64,000 nucleotides of DNA from Prosthecobacter sp. (GTDB taxonomy: Bacteria > Verrucomicrobiota > Verrucomicrobiia > Verrucomicrobiales > Verrucomicrobiaceae), in the NCBI RefSeq assembly GCF_020439865.1, contig NZ_JAGRPF010000149.1, positions 1 through 64,000 on the forward strand, given 5' to 3'. This document shows positions 52,191-60,327 of the stretch, in pieces. The position numbers and the translations under genes were made by a program. How positions within the stretch are numbered: the stretch's first letter is position 1; every line of letters starts with the position of its first letter. The notes under the pieces are model-generated. The model was not told the DNA's origin, did no database searches, and was given only the letters and a program-made list of their open reading frames with translations.

Positions 52191-53286
52191 GGTCGTTGTG
52201 GGGTCGGAGGTTTTGGAGCTGGAGAATGCAGGACACCTGGGTCCCGCCACCGGAACGTTGTCCGACAACAAGCCTGGCGCGCAGCGCCTGGGCCCGGTAT
52301 CGCATCGTGCGCAGGCCCATGCCCTCGCCACGGTTTTTGGAATTGGGCGGCATTCCTTTGCCATTGTCTTCCACCCGGAGTTCGAGTTCGTCGTCCGCGA
52401 GGTTCATGCTGATGGTGATCTCCGTGGCTCCGCTGTGCCTCACGGCGTTGGCCACGGCTTCCTGGGCGATGCGGTAGAGATGCATGGAGACCTCGGGCGC
52501 ATCCACCGGCACGTCCACGCAGTCTTTGACGACAATGGCGGTGCCTGTGAGACGGCTCATCATCTTGCCCAGATCCATCAGTGCCGCCGCCAAGCCGCTG
52601 CGGTCCACATGCACCGGGAAGATGCCTCGCGCCAAATTACGTGCCTCCAACACGGCCTGCTGGATCGACTCTTCAATCATGACCGCATCACGCGCCTCGG
52701 ACACTTTCTGGGCCTGCAAGTCCTCTGCGAGCACGCGCGCCGCACAACCGATGGCCGCGAGATGCTGGCACAGACCGTCATGCAGGTCTTGCCCGATGCG
52801 CTGCTGCTCGTGCTCACTCACCGCGACGATGTCCTGCTCGAGACGCCTGCGTTCTTCCAGGATCTGAATCTGGGCCGCATCAGCGTCATGTTTTTTGCGC
52901 ACCGCAGTGACAGCGAACACCACGACCCCGAAGTAGAACTCGCGATTGATCAGCGCCCAGGCGTATCCCAGCGTCGTTTCATAAGGATTGGCGCCCACAT
53001 TGGCAAACCACCAGACAACACCGCAAAGCAGCGTGATGAAGAGTCCTGAAACCGTCCCGGCCCACCAGACCGCCAGCACGATCGGTACGGCATAGAAGAT
53101 GAACAGGCTCAGCTCCCAGCCGGTGATCGCATCCAGCCAGCCCATGAACAGCGTCAGCAGCACCGGAAACACCGTGGCAAGCCAGACCGGCTGGCGGCGC
53201 ATCAGACTCGTCAGCGCAGGCAGACGGCCGGGCGGAGCCTTCTCCAACTCAGGCGGGAACACGGCATTGATGGTGCTGGCTTTCAT
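52177..53286 (-). CDS. NarX-type sensor histidine kinase (HisKA_3)
   Basis: The 369-residue protein has four N-terminal membrane helices (about 34-130) with very short loops, so it senses in or near the membrane. A coiled region follows, then the HisKA_3 box RIGQDLHDGLCQHLAAIG (His169) and a HATPase domain with AVANAVRHSGA, VEDNGKGMPP and GLRTMRYRAQ. It overlaps the response regulator gene by 14 bases downstream. Upstream its ATG overlaps the ketoisomerase stop (ATGA). This couples a two-component system to a sugar pathway. Confidence 0.92.
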   Translation of the reverse strand: MKASTINAVFPPELEKAPPGRLPALTSLMRRQPVWLATVFPVLLTLFMGWLDAITGWELSLFIFYAVPIVLAVWWAGTVSGLFITLLCGVVWWFANVGANPYETTLGYAWALINREFYFGVVVFAVTAVRKKHDADAAQIQILEERRRLEQDIVAVSEHEQQRIGQDLHDGLCQHLAAIGCAARVLAEDLQAQKVSEARDAVMIEESIQQAVLEARNLARGIFPVHVDRSGLAAALMDLGKMMSRLTGTAIVVKDCVDVPVDAPEVSMHLYRIAQEAVANAVRHSGATEITISMNLADDELELRVEDNGKGMPPNSKNRGEGMGLRTMRYRAQALRARLVVGQRSGGGTQVSCILQLQNLRPHNDHEDN

Positions 53287-53735
53287 GACGTTCCTTTCGG
53301 TTGGTTCACCATAGCCAGAAACCTGTCGTAATCACGAATGTAATCCTCCGCCTCGTAGGGACGCGAGGCCAGCACCATCAGCACGGAGTCGGATGAGTGC
53401 AGGTGCTCCACCGCCCAGACCATCGACGGTACCAGCACACCGAATGTCGGGCGGTTCAGGCAGAACTCCTCACGCTTCTCCCCGTCATCCACCCGCAGAT
53501 GGCATTCACCATGGACGCAGACAAGAAACTGCTCGCACTCGAGATGGGCATGCTCACCGCGGGTCTGCTGTGAGGGAATGCCATGGGTCAGGAAAATGCG
53601 CTGCGGCACGAACGGCAGATCACGGGTGAACTCCAGCGCCGCCAGATGACCTCGCACATGATCCACGACGTGGCGCAGTTCATACAGGCGCACACCGCGC
53701 ACCGAGCACGACTCGATGGAGGTTTCGTGGATCAT
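53283..53735 (-). CDS. FdtA/QdtA-like dTDP-sugar 3,4-ketoisomerase
   Basis: The 150-residue cupin has the WxcM-like/FdtA pattern RGEHAHLECEQFLVCVHG (metal-free active-site His pair) and RPTFGVLVPSMVWAVEHLHS. These enzymes convert dTDP-4-keto-6-deoxyglucose to the 3-keto isomer, the precursor of 3-amino-3,6-dideoxy sugars. The product would be the substrate of the DegT-family aminotransferase encoded upstream. The gene overlaps its neighbours on both sides by ATGA junctions. Confidence 0.85.
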   Translation of the reverse strand: MIHETSIESCSVRGVRLYELRHVVDHVRGHLAALEFTRDLPFVPQRIFLTHGIPSQQTRGEHAHLECEQFLVCVHGECHLRVDDGEKREEFCLNRPTFGVLVPSMVWAVEHLHSSDSVLMVLASRPYEAEDYIRDYDRFLAMVNQPKGTS

Positions 53736-54688
53736 GCGGCATGTCCCCCATGTTGAATGACCTCGCGCACCAGCGACTGCGGCTTGCCGGAGACGGTCAG
53801 GAAAGCGCGTCCGACATACTCACCAATGATGCCCAGCATCAGCAGTTGAGCGCCACTGAAAACGGCCAGCGCCCCCATCAACGAGCCCCAGCCAAGCTGC
53901 CGCTGCCCGACAAACAGCGTTTCGATCACCACCTCGGCAAGGATCAAGACTCCCAGAACGCAAAGCAGCCCCCCGAGCAAACTCGCGATGCGCAGCGGCA
54001 TGACGCTGAAATCAAACAGGAGGCTCATCGCCAGACGGACCAGTTTGCGGGGCGTGTAACCGCTTCGTCCGTCCACGCGCTCCGCGTGTTCGACCTCCAG
54101 TGTCTCGATGCGGTTCGTGGCACCGAGAATCAGGCCGTCGATGTAAGGGTAAGGACCGCGATAAGTCACGATTCGCTCGACGAGTTCGCGACGCAACGCC
54201 CTGAAGCTCGACAGGTAGAGATCCCGTGGCTTCCCGAGGAGAAAGGTGGCGCTGCGATTTGCCGCCCAGCTCGCCAGGTTGCGCGCCCAGTGATGTTTCT
54301 TATCCGCGTAGTAGGAGTACACCACTTCGGCTCCGGATTCACGAAGATGCCGCAGCAGTTTGAGCGCCTCACTGAGAGGATTCTGCAGATCGTCGTCCAC
54401 ATTGACCACGAAGCGCCCGCGCGTATGACGGTAGGCCTCGATCACCGCGGCATGCTCACCGAAATTCCGCGCCAGTTCCACCAGCGTCACCGGCGCGGGA
54501 AAGTCTTTCAGCAGAGCCTTGGCAGCGACAAATGTTCCGTCCGAACTGCCATCGTCCACCAGAACGAGCTCCCATGTTTCCGTCAGGGTCAATGTTCGGA
54601 AAGCTTCCAACAGGAGCGGCAGCGCCTTGCCAGTGTTATACAACGGCACCACGAAACTCACCTCGGGAGAACTCTCATTTGCTTCCAT
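53732..54688 (-). CDS. GT2 glycosyltransferase (DPM1/ArnC-like) with C-terminal membrane helices
   Basis: The 318-residue protein has a GT-A domain with FVVPLYNTGKA, LVDDGSSDGT and the metal-binding VNVDDDLQNP, and ends with two membrane helices (about 230-255 and 268-293). Proteins of this class transfer a sugar from a nucleotide donor to polyprenyl phosphate. It is likely to load the deoxysugar made by its neighbours onto a lipid carrier. It overlaps the methyltransferase gene by 14 bases and the ketoisomerase gene by 4. Confidence 0.9.
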   Translation of the reverse strand: MEANESSPEVSFVVPLYNTGKALPLLLEAFRTLTLTETWELVLVDDGSSDGTFVAAKALLKDFPAPVTLVELARNFGEHAAVIEAYRHTRGRFVVNVDDDLQNPLSEALKLLRHLRESGAEVVYSYYADKKHHWARNLASWAANRSATFLLGKPRDLYLSSFRALRRELVERIVTYRGPYPYIDGLILGATNRIETLEVEHAERVDGRSGYTPRKLVRLAMSLLFDFSVMPLRIASLLGGLLCVLGVLILAEVVIETLFVGQRQLGWGSLMGALAVFSGAQLLMLGIIGEYVGRAFLTVSGKPQSLVREVIQHGGHAA

Positions 54689-55460
54689 GGTCCAGTCCTC
54701 CGGTTGATGGGTTCACTTTGTGCGCCACGGCGAAAACCGACGAACCAAAAGGGATGTGAAACACACGGCACAGCCAGGCATCGACCAGGCCCGCAAAGGT
54801 CAGCATGCGATTCAGCCACTCGGGCATTTGATGAAGATCCGACATCACTTCGGACTCCTTTTTCTCTCCCAAACGGCTCAACTTCCGCCACACAAACAAA
54901 GGGGAAAACAGCCAGGCATTCCAGTAGTGGATCATTTCGACCGCGAGACTATGTTGCTCGATCAACGACCGCACCTGACACGCCCTGTAACGCCTTGCAC
55001 CACACACCGCGAGATCATGTGATCCGCGCAGACATTCAAAAGCCGGCAGATTTACGACCAGCAGCCCGCCCGGACCTAGCACGCGGCTCATTTCTTTGAG
55101 CGCCTTCTCTTCATCCACTCCCGAGTGATACAGCACATCCAGGCTGAGGACCGCATCAAATTCTCCGTCTTCAAATGGCATTCGCTCCACCGGCGCCTGT
55201 TTCACCATGTTCAGGCCACGCTGCTGACAGTGATTCACGGCCAGTTCCGAAGCGTCGACGCCTTCCACATCGAGGCAGCGGATGCCCTTTTGCAAAAAAC
55301 CCAGCATGCCACCGGTGCCGCATCCCGCGTCCAGAATGTATCCACGCGGAGGCAGCCGTCCGACCAAGGCCCTGCTCACCAGTCCTCGAAGCACCAGGTA
55401 CCACCAGTGGTGTTCCTCGGCTGCTCTGAGGGTGTTGTATTCGGAAGCCTGCATGATCAA
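54675..55460 (-). CDS. SAM-dependent methyltransferase (sugar-operon type)
   Basis: The 261-residue class I methyltransferase has motif I ILDAGCGTGGMLGFL, post-I VEGVDASELA and motif IV FDAVLSLDVLYHSGV. It begins EYNTLRAAEEHHWWYLVLRG, a start typical of methyltransferases in polysaccharide operons. The likely substrate is the deoxyamino sugar or its lipid-linked form. It overlaps the aminotransferase gene by 4 bases. Confidence 0.88.
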   Translation of the reverse strand: MIMQASEYNTLRAAEEHHWWYLVLRGLVSRALVGRLPPRGYILDAGCGTGGMLGFLQKGIRCLDVEGVDASELAVNHCQQRGLNMVKQAPVERMPFEDGEFDAVLSLDVLYHSGVDEEKALKEMSRVLGPGGLLVVNLPAFECLRGSHDLAVCGARRYRACQVRSLIEQHSLAVEMIHYWNAWLFSPLFVWRKLSRLGEKKESEVMSDLHQMPEWLNRMLTFAGLVDAWLCRVFHIPFGSSVFAVAHKVNPSTGGLDHGSK

Positions 55461-56569
55461 AAAGTTTCAATGGCGTCGCAGACGGCATCCAAGGCCGCTT
55501 CGGACAAATAGGGATGCAGCGGCAATGAGATCACCTCGGCCGCGGCCCGCTCGCTTTCCACAAGCGACACATTACTGCCAAACGCTGCCTGTCGGTGCAG
55601 GGGCAGTTGATAATGCACTGCCGCCGGCACACCGGCGCGCAGCAGATGGGCCAGCAGTTCATCCCGGCGCGAACTGCGCACCACGTATTGATGGCAGGCG
55701 TGCTCGCAGCCACCCCGCACCACCGGAGGTTTCACGACAGCGCTTCCTCCGAGCCGGGAATCGTATTCCGCCGCCAGTCTGCGCCGCTGGTGAACGCTCT
55801 CAGTGAGCGCCCCCAACTTCACACGCAGCACCGCGGCTTGAAGCTCATCGAGCCGGCTGTTCACCCCCGGAATCTCACTGTTGAACCGGGTCTTCCATCC
55901 ATACACGCGCAACTGGCGCAGCCGCACGGCCAGTTCATCATCGTCGGTGACCACAGCACCCGCGTCCCCGATTGCCGCGAGATTTTTGGTGGGATAAAAG
56001 CTGAACGCCGCCGCCCTGCCGAGTGTTCCGACCGCACGTCCATGCCACGACGCCCCGTGTGCCTGGGCACAGTCTTCCAGCAGAATGGCACCATGCTCAT
56101 TGGCCACATGTTTCAGATTTCTCCAGTCCACTGGATGTCCGTAAAGATGCACCGCAAGGACCGCCTTCACACCGCGCCCTTTGGGCGAACGAAGAACCGC
56201 ATCCAGCGATTCCGGACAAAGCGTGAACGTCTCTGAATCGATGTCTGCAAAAACCACTTCCGCTCCGCTGCGCCTCACACCCGCCGCTACAGCCGAAGGC
56301 GCATGGGCAGGCGCCGCAACCTTGTCGCCGACACCGATTTCATGGGCCCGCAACATCACTTCGATCGCATCCGTGCCGCTCGCCAGGCCCACCACATGCT
56401 TCGCTCCGAGATGTGCGGCGAACTCTCTCTCGAACGCCTTCACCTCCCCACCCAAAATGTAGCTGCCACTTTCAAAGACACGCTGCACAGCCTGCGTGAG
56501 CGCTGCTTGGTGCCTCTGCCGGTCCGCCTGCGGATACGGTGGAAACATATGACTGGTTGGGCTGGTCAT
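55457..56569 (-). CDS. DegT/DnrJ/EryC1-family PLP sugar aminotransferase
   Basis: The 370-residue enzyme has the PLP lysine Lys195 in AFSFYPTKNLAAIGDAGAV, the Asp of LLEDCAQAHGASW, and GLASGTDAIEVML near the N-terminus. It transfers an amino group to a 3-keto dTDP-sugar, the step after the FdtA-like isomerase. I set the start at the ATG at 56569, where a GGGAGG ribosome-binding site lies upstream. A GTG at 56635 is a longer alternative without one. It is the first gene of the six-gene overlapped operon. Confidence 0.9.
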   Translation of the reverse strand: MTSPTSHMFPPYPQADRQRHQAALTQAVQRVFESGSYILGGEVKAFEREFAAHLGAKHVVGLASGTDAIEVMLRAHEIGVGDKVAAPAHAPSAVAAGVRRSGAEVVFADIDSETFTLCPESLDAVLRSPKGRGVKAVLAVHLYGHPVDWRNLKHVANEHGAILLEDCAQAHGASWHGRAVGTLGRAAAFSFYPTKNLAAIGDAGAVVTDDDELAVRLRQLRVYGWKTRFNSEIPGVNSRLDELQAAVLRVKLGALTESVHQRRRLAAEYDSRLGGSAVVKPPVVRGGCEHACHQYVVRSSRRDELLAHLLRAGVPAAVHYQLPLHRQAAFGSNVSLVESERAAAEVISLPLHPYLSEAALDAVCDAIETF

Positions 56570-56609
56570 GCGTTCCACACCCTCCCGTCCCTCAGGTTTG
56601 TCGCAAATA

Positions 56610-56625
56610 ACGCTACACGTAGCGT
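56610..56625. promoter_or_regulatory. Inverted repeat upstream of the sugar operon (possible operator)
   Basis: ACGCTAC (56610-56616) is separated by two bases from its reverse complement GTAGCGT (56619-56625). It lies 41 bases upstream of the aminotransferase ATG and downstream of the DUF58 stop. It could be a transcription factor site; there is no T-run to suggest a terminator. Confidence 0.4.
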
Positions 56626-56653
56626 CTAGCGCCACATTTGCGTGGCGCCGACT

Positions 56654-57958
56654 TCAGAGCAGCCCGCCAGCCTTCACATCCAGATACTTGTTGGCCAGCG
56701 CCACTGGCAGCATCTGCGCCGATTCGTCCACCGTGAGAATGCGCCGCGCGCGCAGGGTCTCCAGCACACGGCGGCGCTCACCGAAGTAGTGTGTCAGCGC
56801 ACCGTATTGCAGTGCGTCAGACAGGTGATCGATCGGAGCATCCGCGCGCTGATCGAGCTCGTGCTCGCGCAAAGTTGCGGCGAGCACCAAGTGACGACGC
56901 TGCATGGCGCTGGCGGCGGCGGAAAGGGCGGAACCGTCTTCACTGCGAAGGTTCGTGAGAAGGATCACGAGGGCGCGGCGACGCTGCAGGGTCATCACAC
57001 GTTCGGCGGCCTCGACGAAATCACTCGGTTCGCCGCTGGCCTCGTAGTTGTAGAGATGATTGAGCAGCTTGGGCATGCTGTGTGCCCCTTTGACCGGCGG
57101 CAGCCAGCGCTGCACGCCGCCGAACCCCACAACGCCGACTTCGTCCCCTTGGCGCAACGCAATGAAGGAGATCAACAGCATCGCATTGAGACAGTGATCA
57201 AACTGACTGAGACCTCCGTCCAACGCGCGCATGCGACGGCCGCAGTCGGGCACGAGAAGAATCGTCTGATTGCGTGTCTCCTCAAAGTCACGACTGACGA
57301 GCGTCGAGCGGCGCGACGTCGCCTTCCAGTCGATGCGCGAAAGCACATCGCCATCCTGGTAGTCACGCAGTTGATGAAAATCCAGCGAGGCACCCATGCG
57401 GCGGCGTTTGACGATGCCCATCTGCTCCACGCGGTTGGCCATCGCCAGCATCGCAAAGCGCACCACGGGTTCGTAGTTCGGATAGGCCCGGGTCTGGCTC
57501 TCACCCGCGACGAAATGAAGGTTGCGCCACAACCCAATCACTGAACTGACCAGCACATGCGCGGGAGTGAACACGTGCTGGCCACGACGAACGAAACGCG
57601 CCTCATACGTGATGGCGGCAAACTCACCCGATGGGATGCTGACACGATGCGGGAGCCCCTCGGCCTCGGCCGCAGTCGGTATGCCGTCGAACAACTCCAC
57701 ATCCAACGTGCGTCCCACCGAGTGCGTCACGGTCAGCGTCACCTGCGATCCGACTCCGAGCGCAAAACGACCCGGCAACGAACGCTCTCCGGTGATTCGC
57801 CCTCGACGCGGCAGCGTGAACGCGTCCACCAGCATGATCAGCAGCAGCAGACCTCCCGCGCCCAGCCAGAGCGGTACAAACTTCTCCCAGACACACGCGG
57901 CCACCGCCAGCACAAGCCAGGCGATGAGCAGTCTGAGCAGCAGGACGGTCGGACGCAT
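56654..57958 (-). CDS. DUF58 membrane protein (cluster B)
   Basis: The 434-residue protein has two N-terminal helices (about 5-45), a beta region and the DUF58 signature FHQLRDYQDGDVLSRIDWKA followed by a vWA-like part (TILLVPDCGRRM). The MIDAS is degenerate (PDCGRR instead of D-x-S-x-S), in contrast with the cluster A DUF58. It starts 5 bases after the MoxR stop, in operon. Confidence 0.9.
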   Translation of the reverse strand: MRPTVLLLRLLIAWLVLAVAACVWEKFVPLWLGAGGLLLLIMLVDAFTLPRRGRITGERSLPGRFALGVGSQVTLTVTHSVGRTLDVELFDGIPTAAEAEGLPHRVSIPSGEFAAITYEARFVRRGQHVFTPAHVLVSSVIGLWRNLHFVAGESQTRAYPNYEPVVRFAMLAMANRVEQMGIVKRRRMGASLDFHQLRDYQDGDVLSRIDWKATSRRSTLVSRDFEETRNQTILLVPDCGRRMRALDGGLSQFDHCLNAMLLISFIALRQGDEVGVVGFGGVQRWLPPVKGAHSMPKLLNHLYNYEASGEPSDFVEAAERVMTLQRRRALVILLTNLRSEDGSALSAAASAMQRRHLVLAATLREHELDQRADAPIDHLSDALQYGALTHYFGERRRVLETLRARRILTVDESAQMLPVALANKYLDVKAGGLL

Positions 57959-57963
57959 GAAAA

Positions 57964-58992
57964 TCAGACGCGGGGTGCCTCGATGGTCTTGAGCAGTGAG
58001 TTCAGCATGTCGTCCACGCTCTGGCCGCTGATGGCGATTTCAGGAGCAAGCTGCACGCGATGACGCAGCACGGGCAGCACCGCGCGTTTCACGTCCGCCG
58101 GCGTGATGTAGCCGCGTCCTTCGAGCAGCGCATACGATTTGGCCACTCGCACCAGACTGATCGCGCCGCGCGTTCCGGCACCGAGAGAAATCGCACTGTG
58201 CTGTCGCGTCGCGCGCACGATCTTCACCGCGTAATCAACCACCTGCTCGACCGCCTGCACCGCTGCAGCCTCCTCCTGGGCCGCGATGATGTCATCAGGA
58301 GAGCAAACCTGCGGGACACTCGAGGTCGAAAGCCCACCGCCCGATGCGCGCGATGAAACCGCCTTCACCACCCAAGTCTCATTCGCCACATCGGGATAGT
58401 CGATGAGCACCTTGAGCAGGAAACGGTCGAGTTGCGCCTCCGGCAGAGGATACGTGCCCTCCTGCTCGATCGGATTCTGCGTCGCGAAGGTCATGAAGGG
58501 CGGCACGAGCGCATGGCTCTCGCCATCAATCGTCACCTGCGTCTCCTGCATCACCTCAAGCAGCGCGGACTGTGTTTTGGCCGGAGCACGGTTGATCTCG
58601 TCCGCCAGAAGAAGGTTCGCAAACACCGGACCGCGGCGCACGCGGAACGTGCTGCTGGCCATGTCGAACAAGGTGTGGCCGCAAACATCGGACGGCATCA
58701 GGTCAGGCGTGAACTGGATGCGCCGAAAGCTGCCGCCAAACGTATGGGAAAGCGCGAGCACCAGATGGGTTTTGCCCAGACCCGGCTTGCCTTCGAGCAG
58801 CACATGACCTCCGGCCAGCAGCGCCGCCAGCACCTGATGCAGAACCTCCTCCTGCCCGACAAACACCTGGGCCACCGCTGAGCGGATCTGCTGAAAAACG
58901 GTGGTGCTGCGCGGCATGGCCGGCGGCGTGAACGTCGCAGGCGGCGGCGTGTAGAGACTGGAAACGTCAGGTTCTGGAAGGATCGGGTTCAT
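57964..58992 (-). CDS. MoxR-family AAA+ ATPase (cluster B)
   Basis: The 342-residue protein has Walker A GKPGLGKTHLVLAL, Walker B LLLADEINRAPAKTQSALLE, and the MoxR marker [18 protein letters not shown]. It differs clearly from the cluster A MoxR. It lies between the DUF4350 and DUF58 genes, 18 and 5 bases apart. In this gene order it corresponds to the mycobacterial MoxR2 neighbourhood. Confidence 0.94.
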   Translation of the reverse strand: MNPILPEPDVSSLYTPPPATFTPPAMPRSTTVFQQIRSAVAQVFVGQEEVLHQVLAALLAGGHVLLEGKPGLGKTHLVLALSHTFGGSFRRIQFTPDLMPSDVCGHTLFDMASSTFRVRRGPVFANLLLADEINRAPAKTQSALLEVMQETQVTIDGESHALVPPFMTFATQNPIEQEGTYPLPEAQLDRFLLKVLIDYPDVANETWVVKAVSSRASGGGLSTSSVPQVCSPDDIIAAQEEAAAVQAVEQVVDYAVKIVRATRQHSAISLGAGTRGAISLVRVAKSYALLEGRGYITPADVKRAVLPVLRHRVQLAPEIAISGQSVDDMLNSLLKTIEAPRV

Positions 58993-59010
58993 GGCTTTGT
59001 GGGTGATGGT

Positions 59011-60327
59011 TTAGAGAGCACGACGGATGGCTTGAAGGTCACGCATGAGATTGACGAAGTTGTGGCCGCTTTCGGGCGGCGCCACATCGAACGCGGCGGT
59101 GACACGATTCACCGGCAGCCCGGTGCGACGGGCGATTTCTTCGGCGAGGTGGTCGCTCATCTGTCGGCTGCCATCGTTCAGGGAAGGATGCTTCTCTCGC
59201 ACACGTTCCCACACGGCATCCCGGGCGGACTTCACCAGCAGTGAACCTCGTCGCATGCGCCAGAAGAACTCCCCCAACGCTCCGATGTGGCTGGCGAAAT
59301 GCCGCGTGGAATCGAGTTCCACCTCGGCCATCGGCCCGAAGCGCGGCATCTGCTGCCAGAGCCAGAAGGCGATGCAGACACCGAGCGCGACGAGTGCCAT
59401 CCAGCCATGCTGCCACAGCAGGCCGAGAAAACTGCCGGCGTGAGACGCCACGAACAACACCTCCTTGGATCCATGTTCGCCCACGAGATCGGACAGCCAG
59501 CGCGCATGATCGCGTTCGCCGATCCAGTGATTGCGCAGAGGACGCGCATGCGACAGCAGCGTGACGGAGCCCATGCCGTGCTGCAGATGCAGCGCCAGCG
59601 ACTCGTTCTTGTTGCCGGCGGAGAACTCGCCCGATCGAAGCTTGCGCTTGAGGATCATGTGCAGGTAGCCGCCGAGTTCGACCTGATAGGTTTCTCCGTT
59701 CCATTTCACCTCCTGCACCGAGGCACGCCAGTCTTCGTCCTCTTCGTCATTCGACTTTTTCTTTTTCGGCTTCGCTTCCGCCCCATCTTTGTCCGCTTCG
59801 CTCTTTTTATCTGCCGGACCGTCTTTCGTCTCGCCCTTCTTGTCGTCCTTTTTGACCAGCTCTTCTTTGATGAATCCTTTGAGTCCTTCCTCCTTGACTC
59901 GCTTTTGCACCCCCACCCCCAGTTGGTCCAGGATCGGATCTTTTTCCTCCTCGAGCAGCATCGCTGAGATGAAGGAACCGAACTGGGTTTCAAAGTCGTT
60001 GTAAGGCCGCGTGCCGCTGAGGCAATAAATGAGGTGTCCGCCGCTGAACGCCCAGCGCAGCAGTTGTTTCGCACGGCCTTCAGGGAGCCCTCCTTCACCC
60101 GAAATGAGGATCACCGCGTCATGCGGAGGCAATTTGGTGAGCGACTTCGCCCCGTGCGCATTGTGCCCAAGTCCATCAAGCAGCTCTTCGGCAGCCAGGA
60201 AAGGATTCAACCGTGCCTTGCCCTTGTAGCCGGTGGTCTTCTCCACGTCCTCCCAATGGCCGTCACATCCGCAGAGGACGAGCGTTGCAACCAACGCCAT
60301 GATACAGCGTGTCACGAACCCTTTCAT
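59011..60327 (-). CDS. DUF4350-type lipoprotein/membrane protein
   Basis: The 438-residue protein starts with a lipoprotein-like signal (LVLCGCDG, Cys22). It has a DUF4350 domain (HDAVILISGEGGLPEGRAKQLL; GGHLIYCLSG), a highly charged Lys/Glu/Asp insert at about 165-205, a membrane helix (about 310-330) and a cytoplasmic C-terminus. The start at 60327 is supported by AAGGAGG 6 bases upstream. The charged insert is unusual. It overlaps the DUF4129 gene by 4 bases. Confidence 0.85.
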   Translation of the reverse strand: MKGFVTRCIMALVATLVLCGCDGHWEDVEKTTGYKGKARLNPFLAAEELLDGLGHNAHGAKSLTKLPPHDAVILISGEGGLPEGRAKQLLRWAFSGGHLIYCLSGTRPYNDFETQFGSFISAMLLEEEKDPILDQLGVGVQKRVKEEGLKGFIKEELVKKDDKKGETKDGPADKKSEADKDGAEAKPKKKKSNDEEDEDWRASVQEVKWNGETYQVELGGYLHMILKRKLRSGEFSAGNKNESLALHLQHGMGSVTLLSHARPLRNHWIGERDHARWLSDLVGEHGSKEVLFVASHAGSFLGLLWQHGWMALVALGVCIAFWLWQQMPRFGPMAEVELDSTRHFASHIGALGEFFWRMRRGSLLVKSARDAVWERVREKHPSLNDGSRQMSDHLAEEIARRTGLPVNRVTAAFDVAPPESGHNFVNLMRDLQAIRRAL

